Source of the DNA: a virus
Length of the DNA stretch: 40,079 bases
Virus record (IMG/VR): IMGVR_UViG_3300025151_000103
Span: 1 to 40,079 of that record
Reading direction: 5' to 3' (one strand)
Shown: positions 1-5,229 of the stretch, piece by piece
How positions within the stretch are numbered: the stretch's first letter is position 1
How the letters are laid out: each line of letters opens with the position of its first letter
The notes under the pieces: generated by a model
Databases searched by the model: none
What the model was told of the DNA's origin: nothing
What the model saw: only the letters and a program-made list of their open reading frames with translations
Made by a program: the position numbers and the translations under genes

Positions 1-1
1 T

Positions 2-70
2 GCCATTCACCCTGAAAAAATGGAAGAATTTGCAGAGTACCTAGTTCAGAAGGCTAGGACACAAGAATAA
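2..70 (+). CDS. C-terminal fragment of an unidentified protein
   Basis: The window opens inside an open frame that runs to a TAA at 68-70 and encodes 22 residues, ending in KARTQE. It is rich in charged residues and looks helical. A terminator-like hairpin follows at once (80-103), which supports this being the true end of a gene. The fragment is too short to name the family. Confidence 0.55.
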   Translation, partial: AIHPEKMEEFAEYLVQKARTQE

Positions 71-79
71 GTGGCACAG

Positions 80-103
80 GGGGGGTTTCGGACCCTCCTT
101 TTT
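80..103 (+). terminator. Rho-independent terminator
   Basis: A GC-rich hairpin with arms 80-86 (GGGGGGT) and 92-98 (ACCCTCC), one G-T wobble and a five-base loop, is followed directly by five T residues (99-103). It sits 10 bases after the stop codon of the partial gene at the window edge. This is the most canonical terminator in the window. Confidence 0.7.
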
Positions 104-195
104 CATGTATATTAGGAACAGTTGCACAAATCAATGACTGCAAAGGAAAAACTACTGTTCATTTCTTCGTTCATCTGGTTCTTACATTGGGGCAC

Positions 196-678
196 ATGTC
201 TTACATCTTCACTTCTGGATACGGTTATCCTAAAAACGTCTGTCAGGATGTTACCTCTTGGTTTATAGAGAAGTATTTCCCACGCCATAAACTTGAGGTG
301 GACATTGTTCATCGTGGTATGAAACGTGAGGGTGTATTTGGTTGGTGTGATATATCATCCAATAATACATCACGACCACGCAAGTTCCTGGTAGAACTTC
401 AAACAGGAATGGACCGCAAAACATATATCAAGACACTTTTGCATGAATTAACTCACGTTGCACAATGGATTCGTGGTGACCTCAAATTAAAACATGGAAA
501 ATTGTGTTATTCACATGAACCTGTAGAGAATTATGATTATGAAGACCAACCACATGAGATTGAAGCACGAGAGCAGGAAGAAATCCTGTATAACCTATAT
601 CTGAAGGAGCAACTAGGTATGCCAGTCACCGAAGTGACACACTGGTTCCCCAATCGACTCATGAGGGATGCATACTAG
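196..678 (+). CDS. SprT/Wss1-like zinc metallopeptidase-like protein
   Basis: A 160-residue protein with a zincin motif HELTH at residues 83-87, set in the helix LLHELTHVAQW. A downstream Glu-rich stretch (residues 121-128, EIEAREQE after a QPHE segment) probably supplies the third zinc ligand and resembles the QP-E-EA pattern of small phage metallopeptidases. There is no signal peptide or membrane segment, so a cytoplasmic role is expected; the substrate is unknown. The ATG at 196 is preferred over an in-frame TTG at 187, which lacks a ribosome site. A terminator lies upstream, and the stop codon overlaps the next gene's promoter region. The metal-binding motif is seen directly; proteolysis is inferred from it. 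Confidence 0.75.
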   Translation: MSYIFTSGYGYPKNVCQDVTSWFIEKYFPRHKLEVDIVHRGMKREGVFGWCDISSNNTSRPRKFLVELQTGMDRKTYIKTLLHELTHVAQWIRGDLKLKHGKLCYSHEPVENYDYEDQPHEIEAREQEEILYNLYLKEQLGMPVTEVTHWFPNRLMRDAY

Positions 679-697
679 GTTCAGTTCAAACAAAGCA
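671..697 (+). promoter_or_regulatory. -10-like hexamer plus conserved leader, copy 1
   Basis: CATACT (671-676) overlaps the end of the metallopeptidase gene and is followed by GG and TTCAGTTCAAACAAAG, then the ATG at 699. The same arrangement recurs before the genes at 2783, 3068 and 5230, so it is read as a promoter with a conserved 5' untranslated leader. No good -35 box was found. Confidence 0.5.
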
Positions 698-698
698 C

Positions 699-878
699 AT
701 GACCACTGGTTCCTACCTCGTTGCCTGTCCCGAACTCGGTGAACGAGAGATTGTCTACGGTTCTGAGCGTGCAGCAGATATATGCTACAGTATGCACTGT
801 GAGTCCGAAGGTGCCTATGCTTTCGTCGAAGACTGGTTAGGTCACACCTTTATGGAATATGGCGAACCCTCCAACTGA
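699..878 (+). CDS. Small protein of unknown function (59 aa)
   Basis: A short acidic protein beginning MTTGSYLVACPELGE, with four scattered cysteines or aromatic clusters but no motif I recognise. The start is fixed by the conserved leader ending a few bases before the ATG at 699, as in three other genes of this region. Its tail overlaps a possible upstream start (859) of the next gene. Probably an early accessory protein; the function is unknown. Confidence 0.6.
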   Translation: MTTGSYLVACPELGEREIVYGSERAADICYSMHCESEGAYAFVEDWLGHTFMEYGEPSN

Positions 879-885
879 AATCATC

Positions 886-1056
886 ATGACACAAGAACAA
901 CTCACCAAGTTTCTAACAATGTCTGAGAACATTCAGGAACAGATTCAAATTGCTGGTGAACTTTGGGAACTCAGCAACTTTGAGATTGAAGCACTCTGTG
1001 GTATCGTCTCTGATGAATTTGAAGCAAATGGTATCACCATGGGAGCACTAATCTGA
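886..1056 (+). CDS. Small acidic protein of unknown function (56 aa)
   Basis: A 56-residue acidic, helical protein starting MTQEQLTKFLTMSEN. An earlier in-frame ATG at 859 would add MANPPTEII, but that stretch overlaps the end of the preceding gene in another frame, so 886 is preferred; neither start has a clear Shine-Dalgarno sequence. The stop TGA overlaps the ATG of the next gene (TGATG), suggesting translational coupling. I recall similar small proteins in cyanophages, without known function. Confidence 0.6.
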   Translation: MTQEQLTKFLTMSENIQEQIQIAGELWELSNFEIEALCGIVSDEFEANGITMGALI

Positions 1057-1334
1057 TGAACTACAATCTCGGACAACTTCAAAAACTTGTCAACAACATG
1101 GTCAAGATTCAGGGTGAAAATGCACCTTGTGCGGCATGGATTTACACTGCTGAGGATTGCATGATCTATGATGAAAATGGCGATCCAGAATATCCTTGTG
1201 ACAAACATCCTGAACTTGCTGAACGCATCTTCGATGAGATTGGCAACATTGATCACATCTACACTGTGATTCAGGAATGTGTGGATGAAGTCACAGAAGA
1301 ACAACTTATGCAACAACAGCAGGAGATGGTCTGA
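1056..1334 (+). CDS. Conserved cyanophage hypothetical protein (92 aa)
   Basis: A 92-residue protein starting MNYNLGQLQKLVNNM and containing the segment APCAAWIYTAEDC. It ends in a Gln/Glu-rich tail. It resembles a small protein family I remember from many T4-like cyanophages, with no assigned function. The ATG overlaps the preceding stop codon by one base, so it is probably translated from the same message. Three cysteines (near residues 26, 36 and 50) are spaced loosely, not as a clear zinc site. Confidence 0.75.
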   Translation: MNYNLGQLQKLVNNMVKIQGENAPCAAWIYTAEDCMIYDENGDPEYPCDKHPELAERIFDEIGNIDHIYTVIQECVDEVTEEQLMQQQQEMV

Positions 1335-1389
1335 TAATCTATTTAATTACTGCTCTCTCCATCATCGTCATCATTATTTCTGTTTCCTC

Positions 1390-1623
1390 ATGAACCGTCA
1401 AGAACTAATGGAATCCTACATCGAAGAAATTATCGATGGTATGGATCACAAAACAATGTATCAGTATGTGTATGATAACCTCTATGATCATCTGAACAAG
1501 TATGATGAGGAGGAATTGAAAGCAGAGGTTGAGGATTATTATCCACACCTTTTGGAAGAAGATTCACTCGCAAACATTAGCGAGTTGGAAGCAACTGCAC
1601 CTGATTATGGAGTCGGAAAGTGA
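1390..1623 (+). CDS. Small acidic protein of unknown function (77 aa)
   Basis: A very acidic, Tyr-rich helical protein starting MNRQELMESYIEEIID, with a YxYVYDNLYDHL segment in the middle. The open frame extends upstream, but the extension overlaps the previous gene out of frame, so the ATG at 1390 is chosen. The following gene starts with GTG overlapping this stop codon. No domain is recognised; acidity is typical of small cyanophage early proteins. Confidence 0.65.
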   Translation: MNRQELMESYIEEIIDGMDHKTMYQYVYDNLYDHLNKYDEEELKAEVEDYYPHLLEEDSLANISELEATAPDYGVGK

Positions 1624-1820
1624 AGTTCAAAGTTTTTGACATTGACTTTGCTTTTGATGATGGTATCGGACTGTTCCCAATCGAAGACCAGCAAGAGATT
1701 GTTGATGAAGTAATGGGAACAGTATGGGATGCTGCTGATGAAGATGACCTCATCGAAGAGATTACATCTGCCACAGGTTGGTGCATCAATTCGATAGACT
1801 ACCGCCACATTCTCTCCTGA
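1620..1820 (+). CDS. Conserved cyanophage hypothetical protein, GTG start (66 aa)
   Basis: A 66-residue acidic protein starting at GTG 1620 within a GTGA overlap with the preceding stop. A GGAG ribosome-binding sequence lies a few bases upstream (near 1608), which supports the unusual start codon. The C-terminal part (EEITSATGWCINSIDYRH) resembles a small family I recall from several cyanophages. Its function is unknown. It is part of the coupled run that starts at 886. Confidence 0.7.
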   Translation: MKFKVFDIDFAFDDGIGLFPIEDQQEIVDEVMGTVWDAADEDDLIEEITSATGWCINSIDYRHILS

Positions 1821-1823
1821 ACC

Positions 1824-1955
1824 ATGACCACTACCATCACCACACCGGACCCCGACGACTTCAACATCGATGAACTGTTCGATGCTGCCCTGGAGCACAT
1901 GGCGGCAGAGAAAGAAGTCACTGTTGACTACTACATGGAGGAGTTCCTCATCTAG
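1824..1955 (+). CDS. Conserved small cyanophage protein (43 aa)
   Basis: A 43-residue acidic protein, MTTTITTPDPDDFNIDELF through VTVDYYMEEFLI. The segment FNIDELFDAALEHMA and the VDYYMEEF end are typical of a small family I remember from T4-like cyanophages. It begins three bases after the preceding stop. The stop codon TAG is the first part of a repeated intergenic block (TAGGACAATC). The function is unknown. Confidence 0.7.
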   Translation: MTTTITTPDPDDFNIDELFDAALEHMAAEKEVTVDYYMEEFLI

Positions 1956-2010
1956 GACAATCGACACAGTGGCACAGTTCGTGGTCACTGGCATCTGATT
2001 CGTGTATTGT
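1953..2010 (+). promoter_or_regulatory. GTGGCACA-type intergenic element with promoter
   Basis: This block starts TAGGACAATC at the previous stop codon and contains GTGGCACA (1969-1976). It then has a promoter-like pair: TGGTCA (1982-1987), 17 bases, TATTGT (2005-2010). The block at 2703-2760 has the same elements in the same order with identical 17-base spacing. It probably drives the gene at 2035. The repetition is seen directly; promoter activity is inferred. Confidence 0.55.
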
Positions 2011-2034
2011 ATTCACAAGTTCAGGGATTTACCC

Positions 2035-2220
2035 ATGATTTTCTCCCAAGCATCCTGCCTCACCACTCGCCAGCGCATGTGGGTTGGTCGCAAGACTGAC
2101 CTGGGTCCGCAGTTCGGGTACGGTGACCAACCCACTCAGATTGAGACTTCGTGGATTGCTGGCGTCCATTCTGAAAAGTGGGCACAAGAAGCACTGAACA
2201 AGATTCCTTCCTTTGAGTGA
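2035..2220 (+). CDS. Small protein of unknown function (61 aa)
   Basis: A 61-residue protein starting MIFSQASCLTTRQRMWVGRK, with a Gly/Gln-rich middle and a Trp-containing C-terminal helix. An upstream in-frame GTG at 2002 would lie inside the -10 region of the promoter, so the ATG at 2035 is chosen. Its stop overlaps a possible ATG of the next gene at 2220. No family is recognised. Confidence 0.6.
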   Translation: MIFSQASCLTTRQRMWVGRKTDLGPQFGYGDQPTQIETSWIAGVHSEKWAQEALNKIPSFE

Positions 2221-2264
2221 TGTCCTACGCCTTCGTCGAATCTTCACAAATCGAATCCATCATC

Positions 2265-2705
2265 ATGAACAACACTACTGTGCCCGAACTGGTCTACAAA
2301 TGGTCAGAGATGTACTGTGAAGCATTGAAGCACAGTTACATTCAACACAGCATCAAGATGCACAATCGTTCAATTTATTATGCTGATGCTGGTGACATAG
2401 CATCTGTCCGCTATCATGAACAATGTATTGACAAACTGAAGAATGGTGAGAGTGACTATTCTTATGAAATTGAAAAAGGTAAAAAATATCTAAAAATTAT
2501 GATGGTGATTGACAATGGACCGAATCGCCTGGGTGCATCCCGTAGCGTCCATGCCTTCATCGACAAGAACACCGGAGAGGTTTACAAGGCGGCATCATGG
2601 CGTGGTCCTGCCCGCAATGGCGTCCGGTTTGACCTGAGACTCATCGAATCCCGTGAGCGTCTCTATGAGTGTTGCGACTGGGCAGGAGGTCACCTCTACA
2701 AGTAG
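2265..2705 (+). CDS. Conserved cyanophage hypothetical protein (146 aa)
   Basis: A protein of 146 residues from the ATG at 2265 (MNNTTVPELVYKWSEMY). An alternative ATG at 2220 overlaps the previous stop (TGATG) and would add 15 residues; I prefer 2265 because family members I remember begin close to the VYKWSEMY helix. The C-terminal half has RSVHAFIDKNTGEVYKAASW and ends DWAGGHLYK, a pattern I recall as strongly conserved in cyanophages and without known function. The protein is soluble with no membrane segment. The choice of start is uncertain; the gene itself is not. Confidence 0.75.
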   Translation: MNNTTVPELVYKWSEMYCEALKHSYIQHSIKMHNRSIYYADAGDIASVRYHEQCIDKLKNGESDYSYEIEKGKKYLKIMMVIDNGPNRLGASRSVHAFIDKNTGEVYKAASWRGPARNGVRFDLRLIESRERLYECCDWAGGHLYK

Positions 2706-2779
2706 GACAATCTGATGAGTGGCACACCATCTGGTCACTGCCACTCAGAACCCTTATATTGGATTCAGTTCAAACCAAG
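2703..2779 (+). promoter_or_regulatory. GTGGCACA-type element, promoter and conserved leader, copy 2
   Basis: TAGGACAATC at the previous stop is followed by GTGGCACA (2719-2726), TGGTCA (2732-2737), 17 bases, TATATT (2755-2760), and then the leader TTCAGTTCAAACCAAG before the ATG at 2783. It combines both repeated elements of this region, so it is the best example of the presumed promoter architecture. Confidence 0.6.
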
Positions 2780-2782
2780 GCA

Positions 2783-2992
2783 ATGCATCCCTATCCCACT
2801 GCTGACGCTCACGGCACCATCTCGATGACCGAAGCGATTCTGTTCGCCACCACCAGTGCAGAAGGGTTCCTGGACCACTTCATGAGCACCTACAAGCACT
2901 TCACCCTAAGTGAGCGTGTGGACCTGGGCGAACTGGAGCAGGAGCACACCGACTGGTGCCTGAATCGTATCGCTGCATTGGTCTTCGACTGA
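2783..2992 (+). CDS. Small protein of unknown function (69 aa)
   Basis: A 69-residue acidic helical protein starting MHPYPTADAHGTISMTEA and ending with a Trp-containing helix (EQEHTDWCLNRIAALVFD). The start is fixed by the conserved leader immediately upstream; longer versions of the frame would run through the promoter and the previous gene. I do not recognise the family. A short hairpin lies just after the stop. Confidence 0.65.
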   Translation: MHPYPTADAHGTISMTEAILFATTSAEGFLDHFMSTYKHFTLSERVDLGELEQEHTDWCLNRIAALVFD

Positions 2993-3010
2993 TTGTTTCG
3001 ATTCTTTAAC

Positions 3011-3031
3011 AGGGGTTCTCACCCGACCCCT
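3011..3031 (+). terminator. Small hairpin, possible terminator
   Basis: AGGGGT (3011-3016) and ACCCCT (3026-3031) form a perfect 6-bp stem with a nine-base loop shortly after the stop at 2992. It lacks a T run and lies directly before the next -10-like hexamer, so it could be an attenuating or insulating element instead of a terminator. Confidence 0.35.
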
Positions 3032-3040
3032 TCTGACCCT

Positions 3041-3065
3041 TATACTAAGTTCAGTTCAATCAAAC
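3041..3065 (+). promoter_or_regulatory. -10-like hexamer plus conserved leader, copy 3
   Basis: TATACT (3041-3046) is followed by AAG and TTCAGTTCAATCAAACC before the ATG at 3068. It matches the other three leader copies base for base over the TTCAGTTCAA core. No convincing -35 box is seen. Confidence 0.5.
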
Positions 3066-3067
3066 CA

Positions 3068-3289
3068 ATGAACACTATCACCCGTCCCTTTCACCTTGAG
3101 TTCACCGAGGATGAACTGGAGACGATCGCATCAGCAATGGAGGAGTACATCCTGCACGATGATCCTGACGCCGACCCAACTTTCGATACATTTGATGACC
3201 TGATTGGTGGCATCCCTGTTGCTGACCGTTGCAACAGCATCCAGCGTAAAATCACCCAGGCGTTCTGGGTTCGGGACATGACCGACTGA
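3068..3289 (+). CDS. Small acidic protein of unknown function (73 aa)
   Basis: A 73-residue protein, MNTITRPFHLEFTEDELE and onwards, with an acidic Asp-rich middle (HDDPDADPTFDTFDD) and a basic C-terminal helix. The ATG at 3068 follows the conserved leader; the frame is open further upstream but only across the promoter. No domain is recognised. A strong hairpin follows at 3310-3333. Confidence 0.65.
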   Translation: MNTITRPFHLEFTEDELETIASAMEEYILHDDPDADPTFDTFDDLIGGIPVADRCNSIQRKITQAFWVRDMTD

Positions 3290-3309
3290 TGTAACCGATT
3301 GTGAAGAAA

Positions 3310-3333
3310 GGGTGAAGACCTCACACTTCACCC
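3310..3333 (+). terminator. Strong hairpin after the gene ending at 3289
   Basis: GGGTGAAG (3310-3317) and CTTCACCC (3326-3333) form a perfect 8-bp stem with an eight-base loop, 20 bases after a stop codon. No T run follows, so intrinsic termination is uncertain. A TACAAT hexamer at 3345-3350 lies just downstream and may start the next message. Confidence 0.45.
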
Positions 3334-3344
3334 CTTCTACCCAC

Positions 3345-3350
3345 TACAAT
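3345..3350 (+). promoter_or_regulatory. Possible -10 element (TACAAT)
   Basis: TACAAT lies 26 bases before the ATG at 3376, followed by a leader (AAGGACATCAACAAGG) that is similar in style, but not in sequence, to the repeated TTCAGTTCAA leaders. It would serve the run of overlapping genes 3376-4384. No -35 box is evident. Confidence 0.35.
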
Positions 3351-3375
3351 AAGGACATCAACAAGGGACATCACC

Positions 3376-3582
3376 ATGACTCACCTCGCACACGCTCATC
3401 AAATCGGCACCGAGATTCCCCGTGAGGGTCTCTCCTACTGCGAGGATGACAACACCTACACGCCTTACACCTATACCATGAAGGCATGGGCGTGTCCTGT
3501 TGCTCTCTGCTCCCGTCTGACCTCTGCCCGACCACTGACCACTGAAGAACTGTTCACCGAAATGTTCGGAGACGAATCATGA
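3376..3582 (+). CDS. Small protein of unknown function (68 aa)
   Basis: A 68-residue protein starting MTHLAHAHQIGTEIPRE, Thr/Tyr-rich in the middle and ending ELFTEMFGDES. It is the first gene of a run of five joined by overlapping stop and start codons (3376 to 4384). No family is recognised. Base composition here is visibly more G+C-rich than in the virion genes to the right. Confidence 0.65.
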   Translation: MTHLAHAHQIGTEIPREGLSYCEDDNTYTPYTYTMKAWACPVALCSRLTSARPLTTEELFTEMFGDES

Positions 3583-3767
3583 CCCTGACCAACATTCTCA
3601 ACATTGACAAGGAGATTGAACTCATTCAAGAGGAACGAAACCGAGCAATGATTCAGTATCAGAACTGCACCAACTGTCTCGTCGAACTTCAAAAACTCAA
3701 GGACAATGAAAGTCACACCAATCAGTCCAAAAGCAAAGAATCGGTTACACAATCTCATGGACAATAA
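3579..3767 (+). CDS. Small coiled-coil-like protein (62 aa)
   Basis: The gene starts in an ATGA overlap with the previous stop. Residues 5-45 are a charged helix likely to form a coiled coil (NIDKEIELIQEERNRAMIQ and onwards) with a pair of cysteines spaced C-x2-C near residues 30-33. The last 20 residues are read from DNA that also encodes the start of the next gene in another frame, and look like low-complexity read-through. The function is unknown. Confidence 0.55.
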   Translation: MTLTNILNIDKEIELIQEERNRAMIQYQNCTNCLVELQKLKDNESHTNQSKSKESVTQSHGQ

Positions 3768-3882
3768 TCCTGAAGTGATTGTTGAACAAGAGACTGAAAC
3801 ACAGTTCTTTGTTGCATCTCTCAACCAGAAACATTTCTTCTGGATGAACAAAACCAACGACACACATTGGAGGGTATCATGA
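3706..3882 (+). CDS. Conserved small cyanophage protein (58 aa)
   Basis: A 58-residue protein starting MKVTPISPKAKNRLHNLMD and ending HFFWMNKTNDTHWRVS. The start (KVTPISPKAKNR), the EVIVEQ segment and the FFW-N-ND-HW end are features I recall from a family found in many T4-like cyanophages, without known function. It overlaps the preceding gene by 62 bases in a different frame and the following one by four bases (ATGA). Confidence 0.7.
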   Translation: MKVTPISPKAKNRLHNLMDNNPEVIVEQETETQFFVASLNQKHFFWMNKTNDTHWRVS

Positions 3883-4193
3883 CACTGTTTCGACAAGGTT
3901 GGCACGCTGATGATTACTTCGGTGATGATGTTGTTGCTCATCACATGAACACAAGGTCAGTCTATCGTTTCAAACAGGACACCAACTATTCAATCACACA
4001 CACTGCACCATATGAACATGGTGACCAATTTGCACTCACTCACACTGAAGTCACTGCATATCATAGCAGTGGCAATGTACTCTCATCAGTGACAAAAACA
4101 CTCGGAGTTTATGACACATGGTTGGACGCTTACTATCACGCGATTGATTTAATTCTTCAAGCAAACAAAACAATCACTGCACCAGTCTCATGA
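3879..4193 (+). CDS. Hypothetical protein (104 aa)
   Basis: A 104-residue protein starting MTLFRQGWHADDYFGDD, with a His/Thr-rich beta-like middle. The ATG at 3879 overlaps the previous stop (ATGA) and is preceded by a good ribosome-binding sequence (GGAGGG, 3869-3874). The frame is open slightly further upstream but without a better start. No motif is recognised. Confidence 0.65.
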   Translation: MTLFRQGWHADDYFGDDVVAHHMNTRSVYRFKQDTNYSITHTAPYEHGDQFALTHTEVTAYHSSGNVLSSVTKTLGVYDTWLDAYYHAIDLILQANKTITAPVS

Positions 4194-4384
4194 ACACTAA
4201 CACACAGACCTATCTTGTTCGTCTCTACGATGAGTTCACAATGATGCAAATCACTCGAACAATGCCTACAACACCAACAACAAGTAAAGGGATTAAGGCA
4301 CAACAGAATCGTGTACTTAAGTGGGCAGAGAAGACTTATCCTAATCAGATTCGTTATGAAGTAGAACCTCTTAAGTCTAAGTAA
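4190..4384 (+). CDS. Small basic protein of unknown function (64 aa)
   Basis: A 64-residue basic protein (MNTNTQTYLVRLYDEFTMM) with a central KGIKAQQNRVLKWAEKTYP helix. It starts in an ATGA overlap with the previous gene and is the last of the coupled run. The net positive charge contrasts with its acidic neighbours and could fit nucleic-acid contact, but that is only a guess. Confidence 0.6.
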   Translation: MNTNTQTYLVRLYDEFTMMQITRTMPTTPTTSKGIKAQQNRVLKWAEKTYPNQIRYEVEPLKSK

Positions 4385-4389
4385 AAACT

Positions 4390-4415
4390 ATTCACTTCGT
4401 CCATTCACTTCGTCC
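4390..4415. repeat. Perfect 13-bp tandem duplication
   Basis: ATTCACTTCGTCC occurs twice in direct tandem (4390-4402 and 4403-4415), immediately before the ATG at 4421. It occupies the position where a ribosome-binding site would be expected and is probably a slippage duplication. Confidence 0.85.
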
Positions 4416-4420
4416 TTATT

Positions 4421-4621
4421 ATGAACACTTCTCACACCTACACAGACATGTATTCAGCAGAAGAAATGTATGATGGAGACTGGGATGATTTACTTCGTCC
4501 TGATGAGTATGAAGAGGTATTAGATAGGAAACGTTTCAATCAATCTATGGGACGCAATGCTTGGCACAATATAAGAACAAATACCTACAAAAACAATCAA
4601 AAACGTTCAAAAAACAATTAA
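4421..4621 (+). CDS. Small protein of unknown function (66 aa)
   Basis: A 66-residue protein with an acidic N-terminal half (SAEEMYDGDWDDLLRPDEYEE) and a strongly basic, Asn/Lys-rich C-terminal end. The ATG follows a 13-bp tandem duplication, and no Shine-Dalgarno sequence is visible. No family is recognised. It is the last gene before a 580-base gap. Confidence 0.6.
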   Translation: MNTSHTYTDMYSAEEMYDGDWDDLLRPDEYEEVLDRKRFNQSMGRNAWHNIRTNTYKNNQKRSKNN

Positions 4622-4630
4622 AAATGCCTT

Positions 4631-4638
4631 TATAAATA
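4631..4638 (+). promoter_or_regulatory. T4-type late promoter motif (orphan)
   Basis: A perfect TATAAATA, the T4 late promoter consensus, lies 10 bases after the preceding stop codon. No gene follows, and a hairpin begins 23 bases downstream. In this A/T-rich spot it may be coincidental. Confidence 0.35.
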
Positions 4639-4660
4639 TACTTTCGTTTTTTATGCCATG

Positions 4661-4700
4661 AGTGACCCCGAAGGTACTGGGTAGTGTCTCCGGGGTTACT
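4661..4700 (+). terminator. Long hairpin, probable terminator or structured RNA
   Basis: AGTGACCCCG (4661-4670) pairs with CGGGGTTACT (4691-4700) with one wobble. Inside it GGTACT and AGTGTC extend the stem around a GGGT loop. A run of six T lies nearby (4709-4714) but not immediately adjacent. It closes the transcription unit that ends at 4621. Confidence 0.55.
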
Positions 4701-4829
4701 TTCATCGATTTTTTGGTTGTTTATGTCTTCTGAAATGTGTCAGGGTCTTGTGGTCTTAGCGCACAAGGTATCAGAAGTCAAGAAATATCAGAAAACCAAA
4801 ATTTTCAAAAATTTATTATATTTTTTCTC

Positions 4830-4858
4830 TTGAAATTCTCGGAGGTTTATGATATAAT
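4830..4858 (+). promoter_or_regulatory. Near-consensus sigma-70 promoter
   Basis: TTGAAA (4830-4835), a spacer of exactly 17 bases and TATAAT (4853-4858) make this one of the two best vegetative promoters in the window. It sits in A/T-rich DNA and would start a transcript near 4865. The next gene starts 365 bases further on and has its own leader. Confidence 0.7.
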
Positions 4859-4966
4859 ATCTCTGTACTTATGACACTTAACAAACTGGCACTGTGACAC
4901 CTCATAGACTGGTATAAGGTCTCACATTCCATCCTAGAACATACAGGGGACAGTCTGTCAAGCGGT

Positions 4967-4990
4967 CCTGTGCCACTTTATAAACTGTCC
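4967..4990 (-). repeat. Inverted copy of the GTGGCACA element
   Basis: Read on the minus strand this gives GGACA, then GTGGCACA (4969-4976 complement), matching the blocks at 1956 and 2706, where GGACA precedes GTGGCACA with a similar gap. No minus-strand gene follows it, so it may be a relic of rearrangement. Confidence 0.5.
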
Positions 4991-5201
4991 TTGATACCAT
5001 TGACAGCGGTTTGTCAAGCACCTGTAACGGATTGAAATAATTATCGCAAGGCAGGTTCGGTGGCGATGTATTGTCGTCCGCACGGTTACCCCACCGCTCT
5101 TCTGATTTCTTATAGTCTACAGGGTCAGCAGCAGAAAACCACCACCAGTGGACAGTTCATCAAACCGGTACAGTTGCTGTGGAATCTGCCCGAATCTGAC
5201 T

Positions 5202-5226
5202 CATTATGGGTTCAGTTCAAACAAAG
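5202..5226 (+). promoter_or_regulatory. -10-like hexamer plus conserved leader, copy 4
   Basis: CATTAT (5202-5207), then GGG and TTCAGTTCAAACAAAG, precede the ATG at 5230. It aligns with the other copies at 671, 2755 and 3041. The alignment places the in-frame ATG at 5206 inside the promoter and leader, so it argues for translation from 5230. Confidence 0.5.
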
Positions 5227-5229
5227 GAC

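Larger units (their letters stand above)
4622..5201. other. Gene-poor interval with promoter, hairpin and repeats
   Basis: I see no convincing coding frame in these 580 bases. The interval holds a late-promoter-like TATAAATA (4631-4638), a long hairpin (4661-4700), a near-consensus sigma-70 promoter (4830-4858) and an inverted copy of the GTGGCACA element (4967-4990). It also has a small palindrome TTGACA/TGTCAA (5000-5017) and two direct copies of TGTCAAGC (4956 and 5012). It is a candidate for a noncoding transcript or a decayed gene. Confidence 0.6.

Noticed and set aside
945-1316. 123-codon open frame on the minus strand
   Set aside because: It lies fully opposite well-supported coupled genes, has no ribosome site and encodes no recognisable pattern; it is a shadow frame.
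1605-1994. 129-codon open frame on the minus strand
   Set aside because: It runs opposite two conserved small genes and a promoter block, and all neighbours are on the + strand.
3471-3944. 157-codon open frame on the minus strand
   Set aside because: It is opposite a chain of overlapping + strand genes, and its composition (mixed hydrophobic, no motif) is that of an antisense shadow.
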